Below, one piece after another: positions 23,741 through 39,561 of a stretch of 64,000 bases of DNA (positions are counted from its first letter, which is position 1; each line of letters starts with the position of its first letter). Origin of the DNA: Deinococcus sp. YIM 134068 (lineage in GTDB: Bacteria > Deinococcota > Deinococci > Deinococcales > Deinococcaceae); NCBI RefSeq assembly GCF_036543075.1, contig NZ_JAZHPF010000001.1, positions 372,001 to 436,000 on the forward strand, in the 5' to 3' direction. The position numbers were made by a program, and so were the translations under genes. The notes beneath the pieces are model-generated. The model did no database searches and was not told the DNA's origin. It saw only the letters and a list, made by a program, of their open reading frames with translations.

Positions 23741-25141
23741 GTGCCCGTTATCTCGCAGGAAATCTGGGCCGACGTGCTCGGGTACGTCCGCAAGAACATC
23801 ACGGAAGTCGAATTCCACACCTGGTTCGCGCCCATGAAGAATCTGGGCGTGCAGGACGGCTCGCTGGTGCTGGGAGTCCGCAACTCCTTCGCGCAGGACT
23901 TTGTGCGGCGGCAGTATCAGGGGCTGCTGGAGGACGCATTGCGCAACCTCGGCGCGCAGAATCCGCAGGTGAGTTTTCAGGTGCTGCCCGCCGTGCAGGA
24001 GGCGATGATCCTGCCGCAGGACCCCCCACCACCACCGTCCCCGCCGGGCAGGCCCCCGCTCCGCTCCGGCGGCCCAGCAGCGCCCTCCCCCGGCGAGAAC
24101 CGCAAGAGCCTCAACCCCAAGTACACCTTCGAGAACTTTGTGGTGGGGCCGAACAACAACCTCGCGCACGCGGCGGCGCTGGCGGTCGCCGAGTCACCCG
24201 GCAAGGCGTACAATCCCCTCTTCATCTACGGGGACGTGGGCCTGGGCAAGACGCACCTGATGCACGCGGTCGGGCATTACATGGCCGAGCGCTTCCCGGA
24301 AAAACGCATCGAGTACGTCTCCACCGAATCGTTCACGAACGACCTGATCAACGCCATCCGCGACGACCGGATGACCCAGTTTCGCAACCGCTACCGCTCG
24401 GTGGACCTGCTGCTCGTGGACGACATCCAGTTCCTCGCCGCGAAGGAGCGCACGCAGGAGGAGTTCTTCCACACTTTCAACGCGCTCTACGAGAGCCACA
24501 AGCAGATCATCCTGAGTTCGGACCGCCCCCCGAAGGACATCCAGACGCTCGCCGGACGCCTCCGCAGCCGCTTCGAGTGGGGACTCATCACCGACATCCA
24601 GTCGCCGGAATTCGAGACGCGGGTGGCGATCCTGAAGATGAACGCCGAGCACAACCGCATCGACATCCCGCAGGAGGTCCTCGAACTGATCGCCCGGCAG
24701 GTGACGAGCAACATCCGCGAGCTGGAGGGCGCGCTGATGCGGGTCGTGGCCTTCGCCAGCCTGAACAACGTGCCCTTCTCCCGCGCCGTCGCCGCCCGCG
24801 CGCTGAGCAACGTGTTCACGCCCCACGAGGTCAAGGTCGAGATGATGGACGTGTTGCGGCAGGTCGCCGGCCATTTCAACCTCCCGCCGGAGGTCATTCG
24901 CGGCTCCGGGCGCGTGCGCGACGTGGTGGTGCCGCGTCAGGTCGCCATGTACCTCGTCCGCGAGCTGACCAGCCACTCCCTCCCCGAGATCGGCCAGTTC
25001 TTCGGGCGCGACCACTCCACGGTGATGCACGCCGTCTCCAAAGTGACCGAACAACTGGGGCGGGATTCGGAACTGACCACCTCGGTAGATGCCCTTCGCC
25101 GCCAGATCAAAGGTGAGTCAGATGAGGAAAACTTTGCGTAG
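23741..25141 (+). CDS. dnaA: Chromosomal replication initiator DnaA
   Basis: Binds the DnaA boxes just downstream and melts oriC. Domain I is [26 protein letters not shown]; domain II is a Pro-rich linker; the AAA+ domain has [20 protein letters not shown], Walker [11 protein letters not shown] and Walker [10 protein letters not shown]; domain IV carries the DNA-binding signature [11 protein letters not shown]. The start is uncertain: GTG 23741 (MPVISQEIW) is preferred since a GGGGGGAG tract adjoins it, but the spacing is tight and GTG 23708 would add 11 residues. The gene points toward oriC and dnaN. Confidence 0.95.
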   Translation: MPVISQEIWADVLGYVRKNITEVEFHTWFAPMKNLGVQDGSLVLGVRNSFAQDFVRRQYQGLLEDALRNLGAQNPQVSFQVLPAVQEAMILPQDPPPPPSPPGRPPLRSGGPAAPSPGENRKSLNPKYTFENFVVGPNNNLAHAAALAVAESPGKAYNPLFIYGDVGLGKTHLMHAVGHYMAERFPEKRIEYVSTESFTNDLINAIRDDRMTQFRNRYRSVDLLLVDDIQFLAAKERTQEEFFHTFNALYESHKQIILSSDRPPKDIQTLAGRLRSRFEWGLITDIQSPEFETRVAILKMNAEHNRIDIPQEVLELIARQVTSNIRELEGALMRVVAFASLNNVPFSRAVAARALSNVFTPHEVKVEMMDVLRQVAGHFNLPPEVIRGSGRVRDVVVPRQVAMYLVRELTSHSLPEIGQFFGRDHSTVMHAVSKVTEQLGRDSELTTSVDALRRQIKGESDEENFA

Positions 25142-25216
25142 TTTCATACTTTTTTCCTGTCAGAACAAAATAAGTTCCAAAATCCGTTCCAAACACCTGT
25201 GCAAAGTTTCACGATC

Positions 25217-25434
25217 TGTGGATAACCCTGTGGATAACCTGTGGATAAGTGCCGTTTTCCTGTGGATAACCCTGTGGAAAACTAGGCCACTTATCCACAG
25301 GCTCCGGAGCCTGTGGATAACCCCCCGAGTTATCCACAGGTTATCCACAGGTTTTGGGGGTTATCCACAGCCCCCCTGTGGAAAACTTTTCGGCTCTGGG
25401 AGCGGATGAAAGCGACTTATCCACAGTTTCCACA
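25217..25434. other. oriC: Replication origin oriC: DnaA-box array between dnaA and dnaN
   Basis: Ten perfect DnaA boxes TTATCCACA are readable. Five are on the plus strand (25291, 25330, 25341, 25361, 25417) and five on the minus strand (starting at 25217, 25229, 25240, 25261, 25312). Variants TTTTCCACA lie at 25273 and 25377 (minus strand) and GTTTCCACA at 25426. Boxes at 25217-25248 and 25330-25349 are 11-12 bases apart, close to one helical turn. A 10-base palindrome GGCTCCGGAGCC separates two inverted boxes near 25300. An AT-rich unwinding zone follows directly. Confidence 0.95.
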
Positions 25435-25439
25435 GGACC

Positions 25440-25500
25440 TACTACTATTACTACTATCTTTTTATCTTTTACAAAACAGTTAAAAGATAAAAGATAGGAA
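25440..25500. other. oriC unwinding element with DnaA-trio-like repeats
   Basis: Right after the last box, the minus strand reads TAG TAG TAA TAG TAG TAG (25441-25458 on the plus strand as complementary TAC/TAT repeats), spaced as in the described DnaA-trio element (trinucleotides (T/A)A(G/A) next to a box, bound as single strand). AT-rich DNA follows (tttttatcttttacaaaac, taaaagataaaag), the lowest-GC stretch near the origin and about 35 bases before dnaN. Confidence 0.8.
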
Positions 25501-25533
25501 CCCACCCGGAGAGGGAAGCAGGAGAGAGGAAAG

Positions 25534-26616
25534 ATGAGAGCGCACGTCACCAAGAAGACCCTGAGCGAGGGACTCGGCCTGCTGGAACGGGTCGTCCCCA
25601 GCCGCAGCAGCAATCCCCTCCTGACCTCGCTGAAGGTGGAGGCGTCCGACGCCGGACTGACCCTGAGCGGCACGAACCTGGAAATCGACCTGTCGTGCTT
25701 CGTGCCCGCCGAGGTGCAGGAGCCGCAAAGCTTCGTGGTGCCCGCCCACCTGTTCGCGCAGATCGTCCGCAGTCTCGGCGGCGAACTCGTGGAGTTGGAG
25801 ATCACCGGAGCCGAACTCGCCGTGCGCGCGGGCGGCAGCGACTTCAAGCTCCAGACGGGGGACCTCGACGCCTACCCGCCCCTGAGCTTTCCCACCCACG
25901 CCGACGTGAGCCTCGACGCCGCCGAACTCGCCCGCGCCTTCGGGAGCGTGCGCTACGCGGCGAGCAACGAGGCGTTTCAGGCGGTCTTCCGGGGCATCAA
26001 ACTCGAACACCGCGCCTCCGGTGCCCGCGTCGTCGCCTCGGACGGCTACCGGGTCGCCATCCGCGACTTCCCGGCGAACGGCGACGGCAGGAGCCTGATC
26101 GTGCCCGCCCGCAGCGCCGACGAACTCATCCGGGTCCTCAAGGACGGCGAGGCCCGCTTCACCTACGGCGAGGGGATGCTCAGCGTCACCACCGACCGGG
26201 TGAGGATGAACCTCAAGCTTCTCGACGGCGACTTCCCCGACTACGAGCGGGTGATCCCGAAGGACATCAAGCTTCAGGTCACGCTGCCCGCCACGACGCT
26301 CAAGGAGGCCGTGAACCGCGTGGCCGTCCTCGCCGACAAGAACGCGAACAACCGGGTGGAATTCCTCGTCTCCGAGGGCAAGCTCCGGCTCGCCGCCGAG
26401 GGCGACTACGGGCGGGCGCAGGACACGGTGGACGTGGTGCAGGGCGGCACCGAACCCGCGATGAGCCTCGCCTTCAACGCCCGGCATGTGCTCGACGCCC
26501 TCGGCCCCATCGAGGGAGAGGCCGAGCTTCTCTTCTCCGGCTCCACAAGCCCCGCCATCTTCCGCGCGAGCGGGGGAGGCGGCTACATGGCCGTCATGGT
26601 CACGCTGCGCGTCTAA
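25534..26616 (+). CDS. dnaN: DNA polymerase III sliding clamp (beta subunit)
   Basis: 360 residues in three similar domains, forming a dimeric ring on DNA. Recognisable pieces are [20 protein letters not shown] at the N-terminus, [14 protein letters not shown] in domain 2, [14 protein letters not shown] and the C-terminal [22 protein letters not shown], near the hydrophobic pocket that binds partner peptides. It is preceded by GGAGAGAGG about 6 bases before ATG. The dnaA-oriC-dnaN order is the common arrangement for bacterial origins. Confidence 0.96.
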   Translation: MRAHVTKKTLSEGLGLLERVVPSRSSNPLLTSLKVEASDAGLTLSGTNLEIDLSCFVPAEVQEPQSFVVPAHLFAQIVRSLGGELVELEITGAELAVRAGGSDFKLQTGDLDAYPPLSFPTHADVSLDAAELARAFGSVRYAASNEAFQAVFRGIKLEHRASGARVVASDGYRVAIRDFPANGDGRSLIVPARSADELIRVLKDGEARFTYGEGMLSVTTDRVRMNLKLLDGDFPDYERVIPKDIKLQVTLPATTLKEAVNRVAVLADKNANNRVEFLVSEGKLRLAAEGDYGRAQDTVDVVQGGTEPAMSLAFNARHVLDALGPIEGEAELLFSGSTSPAIFRASGGGGYMAVMVTLRV

Positions 26617-26776
26617 GGGGCCAGCCAGGGGCAAGGAGGGGCATGTTTGCCCGTGGGTCTTGTGGAGGCTGGCACCTGCCGCCGGGAAGCACCCCGTTAG
26701 ACTGGGTGTAAGCACTGCCGCGCTGAGGGCGCTTATAGTCTTCGGGGAACAGAGCGGCACAAGCCCGGCGGTTTGA

Positions 26777-28066
<1,290 letters not shown>

Positions 28067-28079
28067 GGGGGGTAGGATT

Positions 28080-28125
28080 TAGGGATTGGGGGTTAGGAAC
28101 ATCTTTTCCTTAACCTCTAATCCCT
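28080..28125. repeat. Long imperfect hairpin between eno and pyk
   Basis: TAGGGATTGGGGGTTAGGAA (28080-28099) pairs with TCCTTAACCTCTAATCCCTA (ending 28125) across a 6-base loop, with few mismatches. No T-run follows, so it is not a standard terminator; it may be an RNA processing or stabilising structure between the two genes, or a small mobile palindrome. Confidence 0.65.
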
Positions 28126-28179
28126 AACCCCTTGCCCCGCGTGGAATCAATTCCAATTCAGGAAGACAGGTATCCCCAC

Positions 28180-29628
<1,449 letters not shown>

Positions 29629-29669
29629 CCCCGAAGGCTCAGGCCATCCTGAACCGTACCTCACCCAAC

Positions 29670-29713
29670 CTGACCGGCCCACCACCCGCGTGTGATGGGT
29701 CGGTCAGATTTTT
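29670..29713 (+). terminator. Intrinsic terminator after pyk
   Basis: CTGACCGGCCCA and TGGGTCGGTCAG form a 12-bp stem (one G-T pair) with a 14-base loop, then ATTTTTAT. The T-tract runs straight into the first DnaA box of the second cluster. Confidence 0.85.
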
Positions 29714-29835
29714 ATCCACAGGGCGCGGACTTTTCCACACTCAGACTGTGGATAACTCTGAGGCTGGACGGCAGGAAACATGCGCCACGACGTTATCCAC
29801 AGCTTTGGAGGTTATCCACAGCGTCCTGTGCATAA
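29712..29835. other. Second DnaA-box cluster between pyk and tyrS
   Basis: Within 124 bases are four TTATCCACA boxes (plus strand at 29712, 29793, 29812; minus strand at 29747), one TTATGCACA (minus strand, 29827) and one TTTTCCACA (29731). There is no AT-rich unwinding tract or trio repeat beside it, so it does not look like a second origin. It lies between convergent genes about 4.3 kb past the origin array. A DnaA-titrating or DnaA-reactivating locus (compare datA and DARS in E. coli) is an inference. Confidence 0.85.
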
Positions 29836-29915
29836 CTTTTCGACTCGGCACGTCTCGTCTGGTGGCCTCTGATCCCACAGGAAGCCCAGGAAGGCCCCTC
29901 GGAGGGCGGGAGGCG

Positions 29916-31328
<1,413 letters not shown>

Positions 31329-31341
31329 CTACCCTGGCCGC

Positions 31342-31902
31342 GTGAAGACCATCTTTGAGCTGCGCGCGACCTTCCCCCGACCGGGCCGGGTGGAGTGGAT
31401 CGGGCTGCGCGAGGCCCGCCGGGCACCCGTGCGGAGCGTGCCGCAGGCCGAGGCCCACCCCCTCGTCGGCCTCATCGGCGACCACGGCAAGACGCTGCCC
31501 ACCCGCCTCCGGGCGCTGACGGGCGAGCCGGGGGAAACGGCAGCGCCCTCGCCCACCGCTCAGACCATCCCCGGCGGTCCCGGAAAGCGGCAGGTCACGC
31601 TGCTGCTCGCCGAACATCTGCCCGTCATCGCGGCGCTCTCGGGGCTGGAGGTGGTCACGCCGGAGATGCTGCGCCGTAACGTGCTCGTCTCCGGCCTCTC
31701 GCTCCTCGCGCTCAAGGAGGCCCGCCTCCAGATCGGTGAAGTTGTGTTGGAGGGGACGGGCGAGTGTCACCCCTGCTCGCGGATGGAGGAGGAGCTGGGG
31801 CCGGGCGGCTACAACGCCGTGCGCGGCCACGGGGGCATCACGGCGCGGGTGCTGCGGGGCGGCGTGATCCGGGTGGGGGACGAGGTGCGGCCTGTGACGT
31901 GA
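31342..31902 (+). CDS. MOSC domain protein
   Basis: 186 residues, GTG start. The MOSC beta-barrel domain follows the molybdenum cofactor sulfurase C-terminus pattern: RKAPVRSV-like N-terminal strand, GLIGDHGK, NVLVSGLSLLALKEARLQIGEVVLEGTGECHPC with the conserved cysteine, then GHGGITARVLRGGVIRVGDEV at the end. MOSC proteins bind metal-sulfur or molybdenum ligands; the substrate here is unknown. It is divergent from tyrS. Confidence 0.85.
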   Translation: MKTIFELRATFPRPGRVEWIGLREARRAPVRSVPQAEAHPLVGLIGDHGKTLPTRLRALTGEPGETAAPSPTAQTIPGGPGKRQVTLLLAEHLPVIAALSGLEVVTPEMLRRNVLVSGLSLLALKEARLQIGEVVLEGTGECHPCSRMEEELGPGGYNAVRGHGGITARVLRGGVIRVGDEVRPVT

Positions 31903-31963
31903 GCTGTCGTAGTGGACGTGCGGACGTTGTTCTGGCGGCAGGGGGTTAGAGGAACCGGGTCGA

Positions 31964-32060
31964 GGGCAACCCCTCCGCCCCTTCGGGGCACCTCCCCTTA
32001 CAAGGGAGGCAAAACATCAGGCTCCCCTTGAGGGGAGCCGGCTGAGGGTTCGCACGCCGC
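31964..32060. repeat. Hairpin-rich intergenic repeat (family R2), copy 1
   Basis: GGGCAACCCCTC, GGGGCACCTCCCCTT and AAGGGAGGC form the shared frame with the copy at 60867. It holds two hairpins: CCTCCCCTT/AAGGGAGG and GGCTCCCCTTGAGGGGAGCC. It occupies most of the 238-base gap between the MOSC gene and trmK; nothing else is seen there. Confidence 0.65.
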
Positions 32061-32140
32061 GCACTTGAACCTGATCCATTCCCAGCCTTCACGACAGCCC
32101 TACTGAACGCTGTCGGCTGGCCACTCCTTCCACCCCTATC

Positions 32141-32863
32141 ATGCTGCGGATGACCCCGCCCTCGTCCCAGCCGTCGCCCGGACGAATGCCGACCCCCGCC
32201 CTCGACGCCCGGCTGGAGGCGGTCCTGTCCCTCATCTCGGCCCAGGCCCACGCGGACATCGGCTCGGACCACGCGAAGTTGCCCATCCGCCTCATTCGGG
32301 AGGGGCGGGCGCGGCGGTGCGTGGTCGTCGAACTCAATCCCGGCCCCCTTGCCCTGGCGCGGCGGAATGTGGCCCGCGTCCGCCTCGGTGATGTGATCGA
32401 CGTGCGGGGGGGTGACGGCTTCACGCCCCTGCGGCCCGGCGAGGTGGATAGCGCCAGCGTGTGCGGCATGGGGGCGGGCACGGTGGCGGCCATCCTGCGG
32501 CGGGCGGAGGAAAGGCTGCCGCCTGCCCTCGTGCTGCAATCCAACGACTCGGCGCGGCCCCTGCGGGTCTGGGCGCGGGAACACGGCTACCATCTCACCG
32601 ACGAGCGCCTGATTCCGGGCTACTGGCCCTACCCGGTGCTGCGGCTTGTGCGGGCAGATGGCCCCGACCCGGCCTATACGGGTCTGCCCGAGGCTGCCGC
32701 GCTGCGGTACGGTCCCCACCTTCTGCGCTCGGGGACGGGTGTGGTGCGGCAGCTTGTGGAGGCCGACATCGCCCGCCTGACGCCCCTCGCCATGCCGGGC
32801 CGCACCGCTCAGACGGAAGTGGACGAGGCCTTGAGCGCCCTCGCCGTCCTGAACAGGGAATAA
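32141..32863 (+). CDS. trmK: tRNA (adenine(22)-N1)-methyltransferase TrmK family
   Basis: 240 residues. It follows the TrmK pattern: RLEAVLSLI..HADIGSDHAKLPI for the SAM motif (here GSDHA), VVVELNPGPLALARRNV for motif II, and VCGMGAGTVAAIL, LVLQSNDSARPLRVWAREHGYHL downstream. TrmK makes m1A22 in tRNAs such as tRNA-Ser and tRNA-Tyr. The second half (about 170-240) is the coiled domain. The start may be ATG 32141 or 32150. The neighbouring tyrS gene is on the opposite strand. Confidence 0.85.
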   Translation: MLRMTPPSSQPSPGRMPTPALDARLEAVLSLISAQAHADIGSDHAKLPIRLIREGRARRCVVVELNPGPLALARRNVARVRLGDVIDVRGGDGFTPLRPGEVDSASVCGMGAGTVAAILRRAEERLPPALVLQSNDSARPLRVWAREHGYHLTDERLIPGYWPYPVLRLVRADGPDPAYTGLPEAAALRYGPHLLRSGTGVVRQLVEADIARLTPLAMPGRTAQTEVDEALSALAVLNRE

Positions 32864-32884
32864 AAAAGCCGCCCTCGTGGGCGG
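32862..32884 (-). terminator. Intrinsic terminator of the macrodomain-gmk operon
   Basis: On the minus strand CCGCCC, 4-base loop, GGGCGG, then TTTTTTA. It overlaps the trmK stop codon, so it serves leftward transcripts coming from gmk and the macrodomain gene. Confidence 0.8.
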
Positions 32885-33032
32885 TGATGGTCAGAAAGAT
32901 AGCGTCTTATGCGCGGGAAGTCAAGTTATGCGTTTGTGCTTTGGGCAGAAACGTCAACGCTGCGTTCGACACGCAGTTTTCACCCCGCTCCATCCAGGCG
33001 GGAGGAAGGGACGGCTATGCAAGCCCGGATGC

Positions 33033-33560
33033 TCAGGCCTCCGCCCTGCCCAGCCTCTCCAGCGCGCGCCGGAAGGTGTTGAGCGTCCCCCCGTCGTACA
33101 GGACGAGGCGCACAGTCAGGTCGGGGTGGCGGGTGAGTTCGTCGCGGAGGGTCCGCAGGGTGACGGTGGCGGCCCCCTCCAGCGGGTAGCCGTAGACGCC
33201 CGTGCTGATGGCGGGAAAGGCGACCGAGGCGCAGCCGTTCTCCACGGCGAGGCGGACGCTGTGGCGGTAGGCACCCGCCAGCAACTCGGCCTCACCGTAC
33301 CCGCCGCCGCGCCAGACTGGCCCGACCGCGTGGATGACGAAGCGGACGCCCTGCGCCTCCAGCCGGAAGGCGGGCGTGATGACCGCTGTGCCCGTCGGCG
33401 TGCCCCCGAGCGTGCGGATGGCGCGCAACAGCTCCGGCCCGGCGGCGCGGTGAATCACCCCGTCCACGCCCCCGCCGCCCATGAGTTCCCTGTTCGCGGC
33501 GGTCACGATGGCGCAGGTTCGCTCCCGCCCGATATCGCCCTGCACGAGGTCGAGCGGCAT
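33033..33560 (-). CDS. Macrodomain protein (probable O-acetyl-ADP-ribose deacetylase)
   Basis: 175 residues, a single macrodomain. [42 protein letters not shown] contains the ADP-ribose loop (ANxxLxGGGGVDGxIH) and [17 protein letters not shown] is the second loop. This is the MacroD/YmdB type, which hydrolyses O-acetyl-ADP-ribose and some mono-ADP-ribosyl links. It overlaps or abuts gmk (1 base between stop and start), so it is translated from the same transcript. Confidence 0.9.
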   Translation of the reverse strand: MPLDLVQGDIGRERTCAIVTAANRELMGGGGVDGVIHRAAGPELLRAIRTLGGTPTGTAVITPAFRLEAQGVRFVIHAVGPVWRGGGYGEAELLAGAYRHSVRLAVENGCASVAFPAISTGVYGYPLEGAATVTLRTLRDELTRHPDLTVRLVLYDGGTLNTFRRALERLGRAEA

Positions 33561-33561
33561 C

Positions 33562-34299
<738 letters not shown>

Positions 34300-34497
34300 A
34301 CGTCCGGACAGCATACGGGCGCGGGGCGGGAGGGCGAAAGGGTGCCCCCCCCCGTTCCGCACCTGCTGGAAAGGTCCGCTCTGAGGGCACGCGTCTAGGG
34401 CGGCGGACACAGGCGGGGGTCATGCCCAGCGTCGGCGACGCATCAGACCTCCGGCAAGAGACGCAGAGGGCAGAAAACGGAAGGCCGACCGTGAGGG

Positions 34498-34525
34498 CCT
34501 TCTGCCTTCTGCCTTCTGCCTTCTG
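34498..34525. repeat. Short tandem repeat CCTTCTG x4
   Basis: Four perfect copies of CCTTCTG in the 288-base gap between gmk and the gene at 34588. No gene is seen in this gap. Such heptamers can vary in copy number. Confidence 0.8.
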
Positions 34526-34587
34526 CCTGCTGTCTCCCCGGCACCCACGCCCGCAGGAGGCCGAAGGATTCTTCTGCCGAAAGGCCC

Positions 34588-35040
34588 TCAGTCCGCCGCC
34601 GTCTTCTTGCGCCTGCCGCCCGTCTCCGCGAACGTCTTCGCGCGGTTGTGGCCCAGGGTCTGCCCCTTGTCGAAGCTTGCCTGCATCCGTTTGCGGGTGT
34701 CGGCGGCGAGGGCCTTGAAGTCGAGCCGCCCCGACTCGAAGGCCTCCACGCTGGGTTTGACCGCCCGCGCCCGGCGGGTCGCCGCGAGGTCCTGATTCGT
34801 CTGGGTGAACCACGTCTCGAACTCGGGCGTGACCTCGAAGATCATGTCCTTCGTATCGCGCTGGTACGTGCTCCCGGCCCCGCGCCGGGCGAACTGCTTG
34901 GGCAGCGTGAAGCGTTCACGCAGATACGTCGCCTCGAACTGCCCCCGCCGCACCGCCTCCCGAAAACGCTTGAGAAAGGCGTCGCTACGTTGAAGATTGT
35001 CCAATTTGTTGATCTGCTCGCTCAGCTTCCGGTACGCCAT
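34588..35040 (-). CDS. Hypothetical protein, 150 aa, basic C-terminus
   Basis: MAYRKLSEQINKLDNLQRSD begins a largely helical, charged protein ending in GGRRKKTAAD. No catalytic motif, signal peptide or membrane segment is seen, and I do not recognise the family. AGGGGAGGAGAATC precedes the ATG (minus strand), a strong ribosome-binding site, so expression is likely. A nucleic-acid-binding or chromatin-like role is possible from the charge but unproven. The 185-base region upstream is AT-rich (tttcttttaacattaaatc) and probably holds its promoter. Confidence 0.6.
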   Translation of the reverse strand: MAYRKLSEQINKLDNLQRSDAFLKRFREAVRRGQFEATYLRERFTLPKQFARRGAGSTYQRDTKDMIFEVTPEFETWFTQTNQDLAATRRARAVKPSVEAFESGRLDFKALAADTRKRMQASFDKGQTLGHNRAKTFAETGGRRKKTAAD

Positions 35041-35225
35041 GATTCTCCTCCCCTGTTAGAAGTATGAGGGATGGAAGATGGGGCTGTAAAGCCTGAAACG
35101 AGGCCGGAGATGCAAGACGTAGAGCGGGTTTTTCTTCATGAAGGGGCTTTTTTTGAAGAAGAGCCAACCTGGTCATTTCTTTTAACATTAAATCTTTCTT
35201 AGAACTGGGAGAGGTGGCGTCTCCC

Positions 35226-37349
<2,124 letters not shown>

Positions 37350-37424
37350 GGGGTGGCTCCTTCGGGGGGCTTATGGGGTGTGGCTTGTGGAAAAAGAGTG
37401 GGTGGAAGACGTTGTTCCTACGGT

Positions 37425-38612
37425 CTACGCTCCACGCTCCACCACCCCAGCCGTCTCCCGCGCGATCATCAACTCCTCGTTCGTGTTCACCACGAGGGCG
37501 GGCGGGCTGCCCTGCGCCGTGATGACGCCGGATTGCCCACGTACCGCCCGCGCGTTGGCCTCCTCGTCCACCCGGAAGCCGAGGACGGCGAGGCGGGCGA
37601 GAGTGGCCGCGCGGACGCTGGCGCTGTTCTCGCCGATGCCGCCCGTGAAGACGAGGCCGTCCAGCCGCTCCAGCGCCGCCGTCATGCCCGCCACCGTCCG
37701 CGCGAGGCGGTAGACGAACACATCCACGGCGAGCCTCGCGCCCACGTGCCCACGTGCCGAAGCTTCCTCAAGCTCGCGCATATCGTTGGTGAGGCCGGAG
37801 AGACCGAGGAGTCCGCCCTCCTTGTTCAGCGCCGCCGTGATCTCCCCGAGGCTCAGGCCCGCCTGCCGGGCGAGGAAGTCGTGGAGGCCGGGGTCCACGT
37901 CGCCGCTGCGGGTGCCCATGACGACGCCCTCCAGCGGCGTGAGGCCCATGCTGGTGTCCACGCTGCGCCCGCCCCGCACGGCGGTGACGCTGCACCCGTT
38001 GCCGAGGTGGGCGGTGATCAGATTCACGTCTCCCAGGTCCCGCCCCAGCATCCGCGCCGCCTCGCCCGCGACGTAGGCGTGGCTGGTGCCGTGGAAGCCG
38101 TAGCGCCGAACCCCGTGCGCCGCGTACCACGCCTCCGGCACGGCGTAACGGTAGGCGACCTCGGGCATCGTCTGGTGAAAGGCCGTGTCGAAGACCGCCA
38201 CGTGGGGCAACGCCGGAAAGGCCGCCCGCGCCGCCTCGATGCCCGCCAGATTCGCCGGGTTGTGCAGCGGCGCGAGGGGCACACACGCCCGGATGGCGTC
38301 CAGCACCTCCGGCGTGACGAGGGCCGGGGCGCTGAAGCGTTCGCCCCCGTGGACGACCCGGTGGCCGACCGCACGCACATCGTCCCGCACGCCGAGCGCG
38401 TCGAGTTCCGCGAGGATGACCCCAAACGCCTCCGGGTAGCTCCCGCCGGGCAGGGAGTGGGTCACGCGCTCGCCGCCCCTGTCCACCCGCACCGACGCCG
38501 CGCCCGACCCCAGCCGCTCCGCGAGGCCGGAGAGCCGCCCCTCACCCGTCTCGGGGTTTTGCAGGGCGAACTTGACGCTGCTCGACCCGCAGTTCAAGAC
38601 CAGTGTCCACAT
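37425..38612 (-). CDS. ackA: Acetate kinase
   Basis: Makes ATP from acetyl phosphate and ADP. About 395 residues. LVLNCGSSSVKFAL is the N-terminal phosphate loop, RFSAPALVTPEVLDAI, HNPANLAGIEAA, VFDTAFHQTMPEVAYRYAVP, RYGFHGTSHAYVA and HLGNGCSVTAVRGGRSVDTSMGLTPLEGVVMGTRSGD carry conserved active-site residues. The start ATG 38612 gives MWTLVLNCGSSS. First gene of the ackA-pta pair. Confidence 0.97.
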   Translation of the reverse strand: MWTLVLNCGSSSVKFALQNPETGEGRLSGLAERLGSGAASVRVDRGGERVTHSLPGGSYPEAFGVILAELDALGVRDDVRAVGHRVVHGGERFSAPALVTPEVLDAIRACVPLAPLHNPANLAGIEAARAAFPALPHVAVFDTAFHQTMPEVAYRYAVPEAWYAAHGVRRYGFHGTSHAYVAGEAARMLGRDLGDVNLITAHLGNGCSVTAVRGGRSVDTSMGLTPLEGVVMGTRSGDVDPGLHDFLARQAGLSLGEITAALNKEGGLLGLSGLTNDMRELEEASARGHVGARLAVDVFVYRLARTVAGMTAALERLDGLVFTGGIGENSASVRAATLARLAVLGFRVDEEANARAVRGQSGVITAQGSPPALVVNTNEELMIARETAGVVERGA

Positions 38613-38779
38613 AGGCGCATTGTCACCCACGAACTCCGGGAAACCGGGGTTGAGGGAAGGTTGGGACTTGGTGAGGTTGGTGCTGTCGGGCGGTGGCAGA
38701 CCGGATTGAAAGACGGTCTACACGTCTTTTCAGCTTGGGCTGACGAGCAGGAGTCTTCGGAGGCCAAGCCCGCCTCAAG

Positions 38780-38937
38780 ACGCTTGATATGAATCAGGAA
38801 GTAAGCGTGTTGGAGGTACTTTTTGCTCCCTCCCTCCTTGTGGGGGAGGGTTGGGGAGGGGGTGACGAGCACCGCTCGTCCTGCTGCCAGACGATAAAAG
38901 TGCTCCTCTTGCCCAATTTGCAATTCACATCAGGCGT
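38780..38937. mobile_element. MITE-like element, copy A (158 bp)
   Basis: The ends ACGCTTGATATGAAT (left) and, inverted, ACGCCTGATGTGAAT (right) match at 13 of 15 positions. Flanking bases TCAAG / TCAAA look like a slightly decayed 5-bp target duplication. The interior shares long identical stretches with copy B at 49352, including CTCCCTCCTTGTGGGGGAGG and a hairpin GACGAGC-ACC-GCTCGTC. It has no coding capacity. It lies in the 425-base gap between ackA and tsaE, where no gene is seen. Confidence 0.8.
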
Positions 38938-39037
38938 TCAAAGAGTGGGAGCAAAGGAAGAAGGCGACTCGCCCTTTCCTCTATCTCGTCTTATCACCAG
39001 GTTGAAAGGGAGGGTGACGGTCCTTGTGGATTCGCTC

Positions 39038-39484
39038 TCAGCGCACCCGCACCGCCCGCCGCACCTCCGGCTCGCCCTCCACATGCTCCAGCCGCAGGAT
39101 GGGCGCGTCCGGGTAGTCGGCATACAGGCCCTCGCCCCACTCGATGACGCTGAGGCGGCTGCCCGCGATCAGGTCTTCGAGGTCCATGTCGTACAGCTCC
39201 GCCGGGTCGCGCACCCGGTAAGCGTCCACGTGCAGGACGCGGCCCTCCTGCGTCGGGTAGGGGTGCATCAGGGCGTAGGTCGGGCTGGTCACGGGGTCCG
39301 CGAAGCCGAGCGCCGCCACCAGCCCGCCCGTCAGCGTGGTCTTGCCCGCCCCGAGTTCGCCCTCCAGAAACAGCACCGCGCCCGGTGACAGAGCACGGGC
39401 GAGCACGGCACCGAGGTCGCGTTGTTCGCCCGCGCCGTGCAGGAGCCGCACCTCGCCGGGCCGGAGGGGAAGGGGAGGGGTCAC
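39038..39484 (-). CDS. tsaE: tRNA threonylcarbamoyladenosine biosynthesis ATPase TsaE
   Basis: About 148 residues. P-loop GELGAGKTTLTGGLVAALG, then VTSPTYALMHPY and LHVDAYRVRDPAELYDMDLEDLI, VIEWGEGL: the standard TsaE (YjeE) blocks. It is required with TsaB/TsaD/TsaC for t6A37 of tRNAs reading ANN codons. GTG 39484 is the most probable start (VTPPLPLRPGEVRLL). A weak hairpin with a T-rich tail lies after its end (38961-38976 plus a TTCCTTT tail on the minus strand). It is 77 bases downstream of the three-gene roadblock operon and may be co-transcribed with it. Confidence 0.93.
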   Translation of the reverse strand: MTPPLPLRPGEVRLLHGAGEQRDLGAVLARALSPGAVLFLEGELGAGKTTLTGGLVAALGFADPVTSPTYALMHPYPTQEGRVLHVDAYRVRDPAELYDMDLEDLIAGSRLSVIEWGEGLYADYPDAPILRLEHVEGEPEVRRAVRVR

Positions 39485-39561
39485 GCCCCCGAGTAAAGCA
39501 AACGGGCGGGGGCCGAGGTGCCTCGACGTGCCCGCCCTGCAGGGGAGGTGGCCCCTCCGGC

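Noticed and set aside
25217..25434. Regularly spaced short repeats that might look like a CRISPR array
   Set aside because: The repeat is the 9-base DnaA box in both orientations, with irregular spacers, between dnaA and dnaN.
34985..35188. 67-codon minus-strand frame upstream of the gene at 34588
   Set aside because: It overlaps that gene's start in another frame, has no ribosome site, and lies in AT-rich leader DNA.
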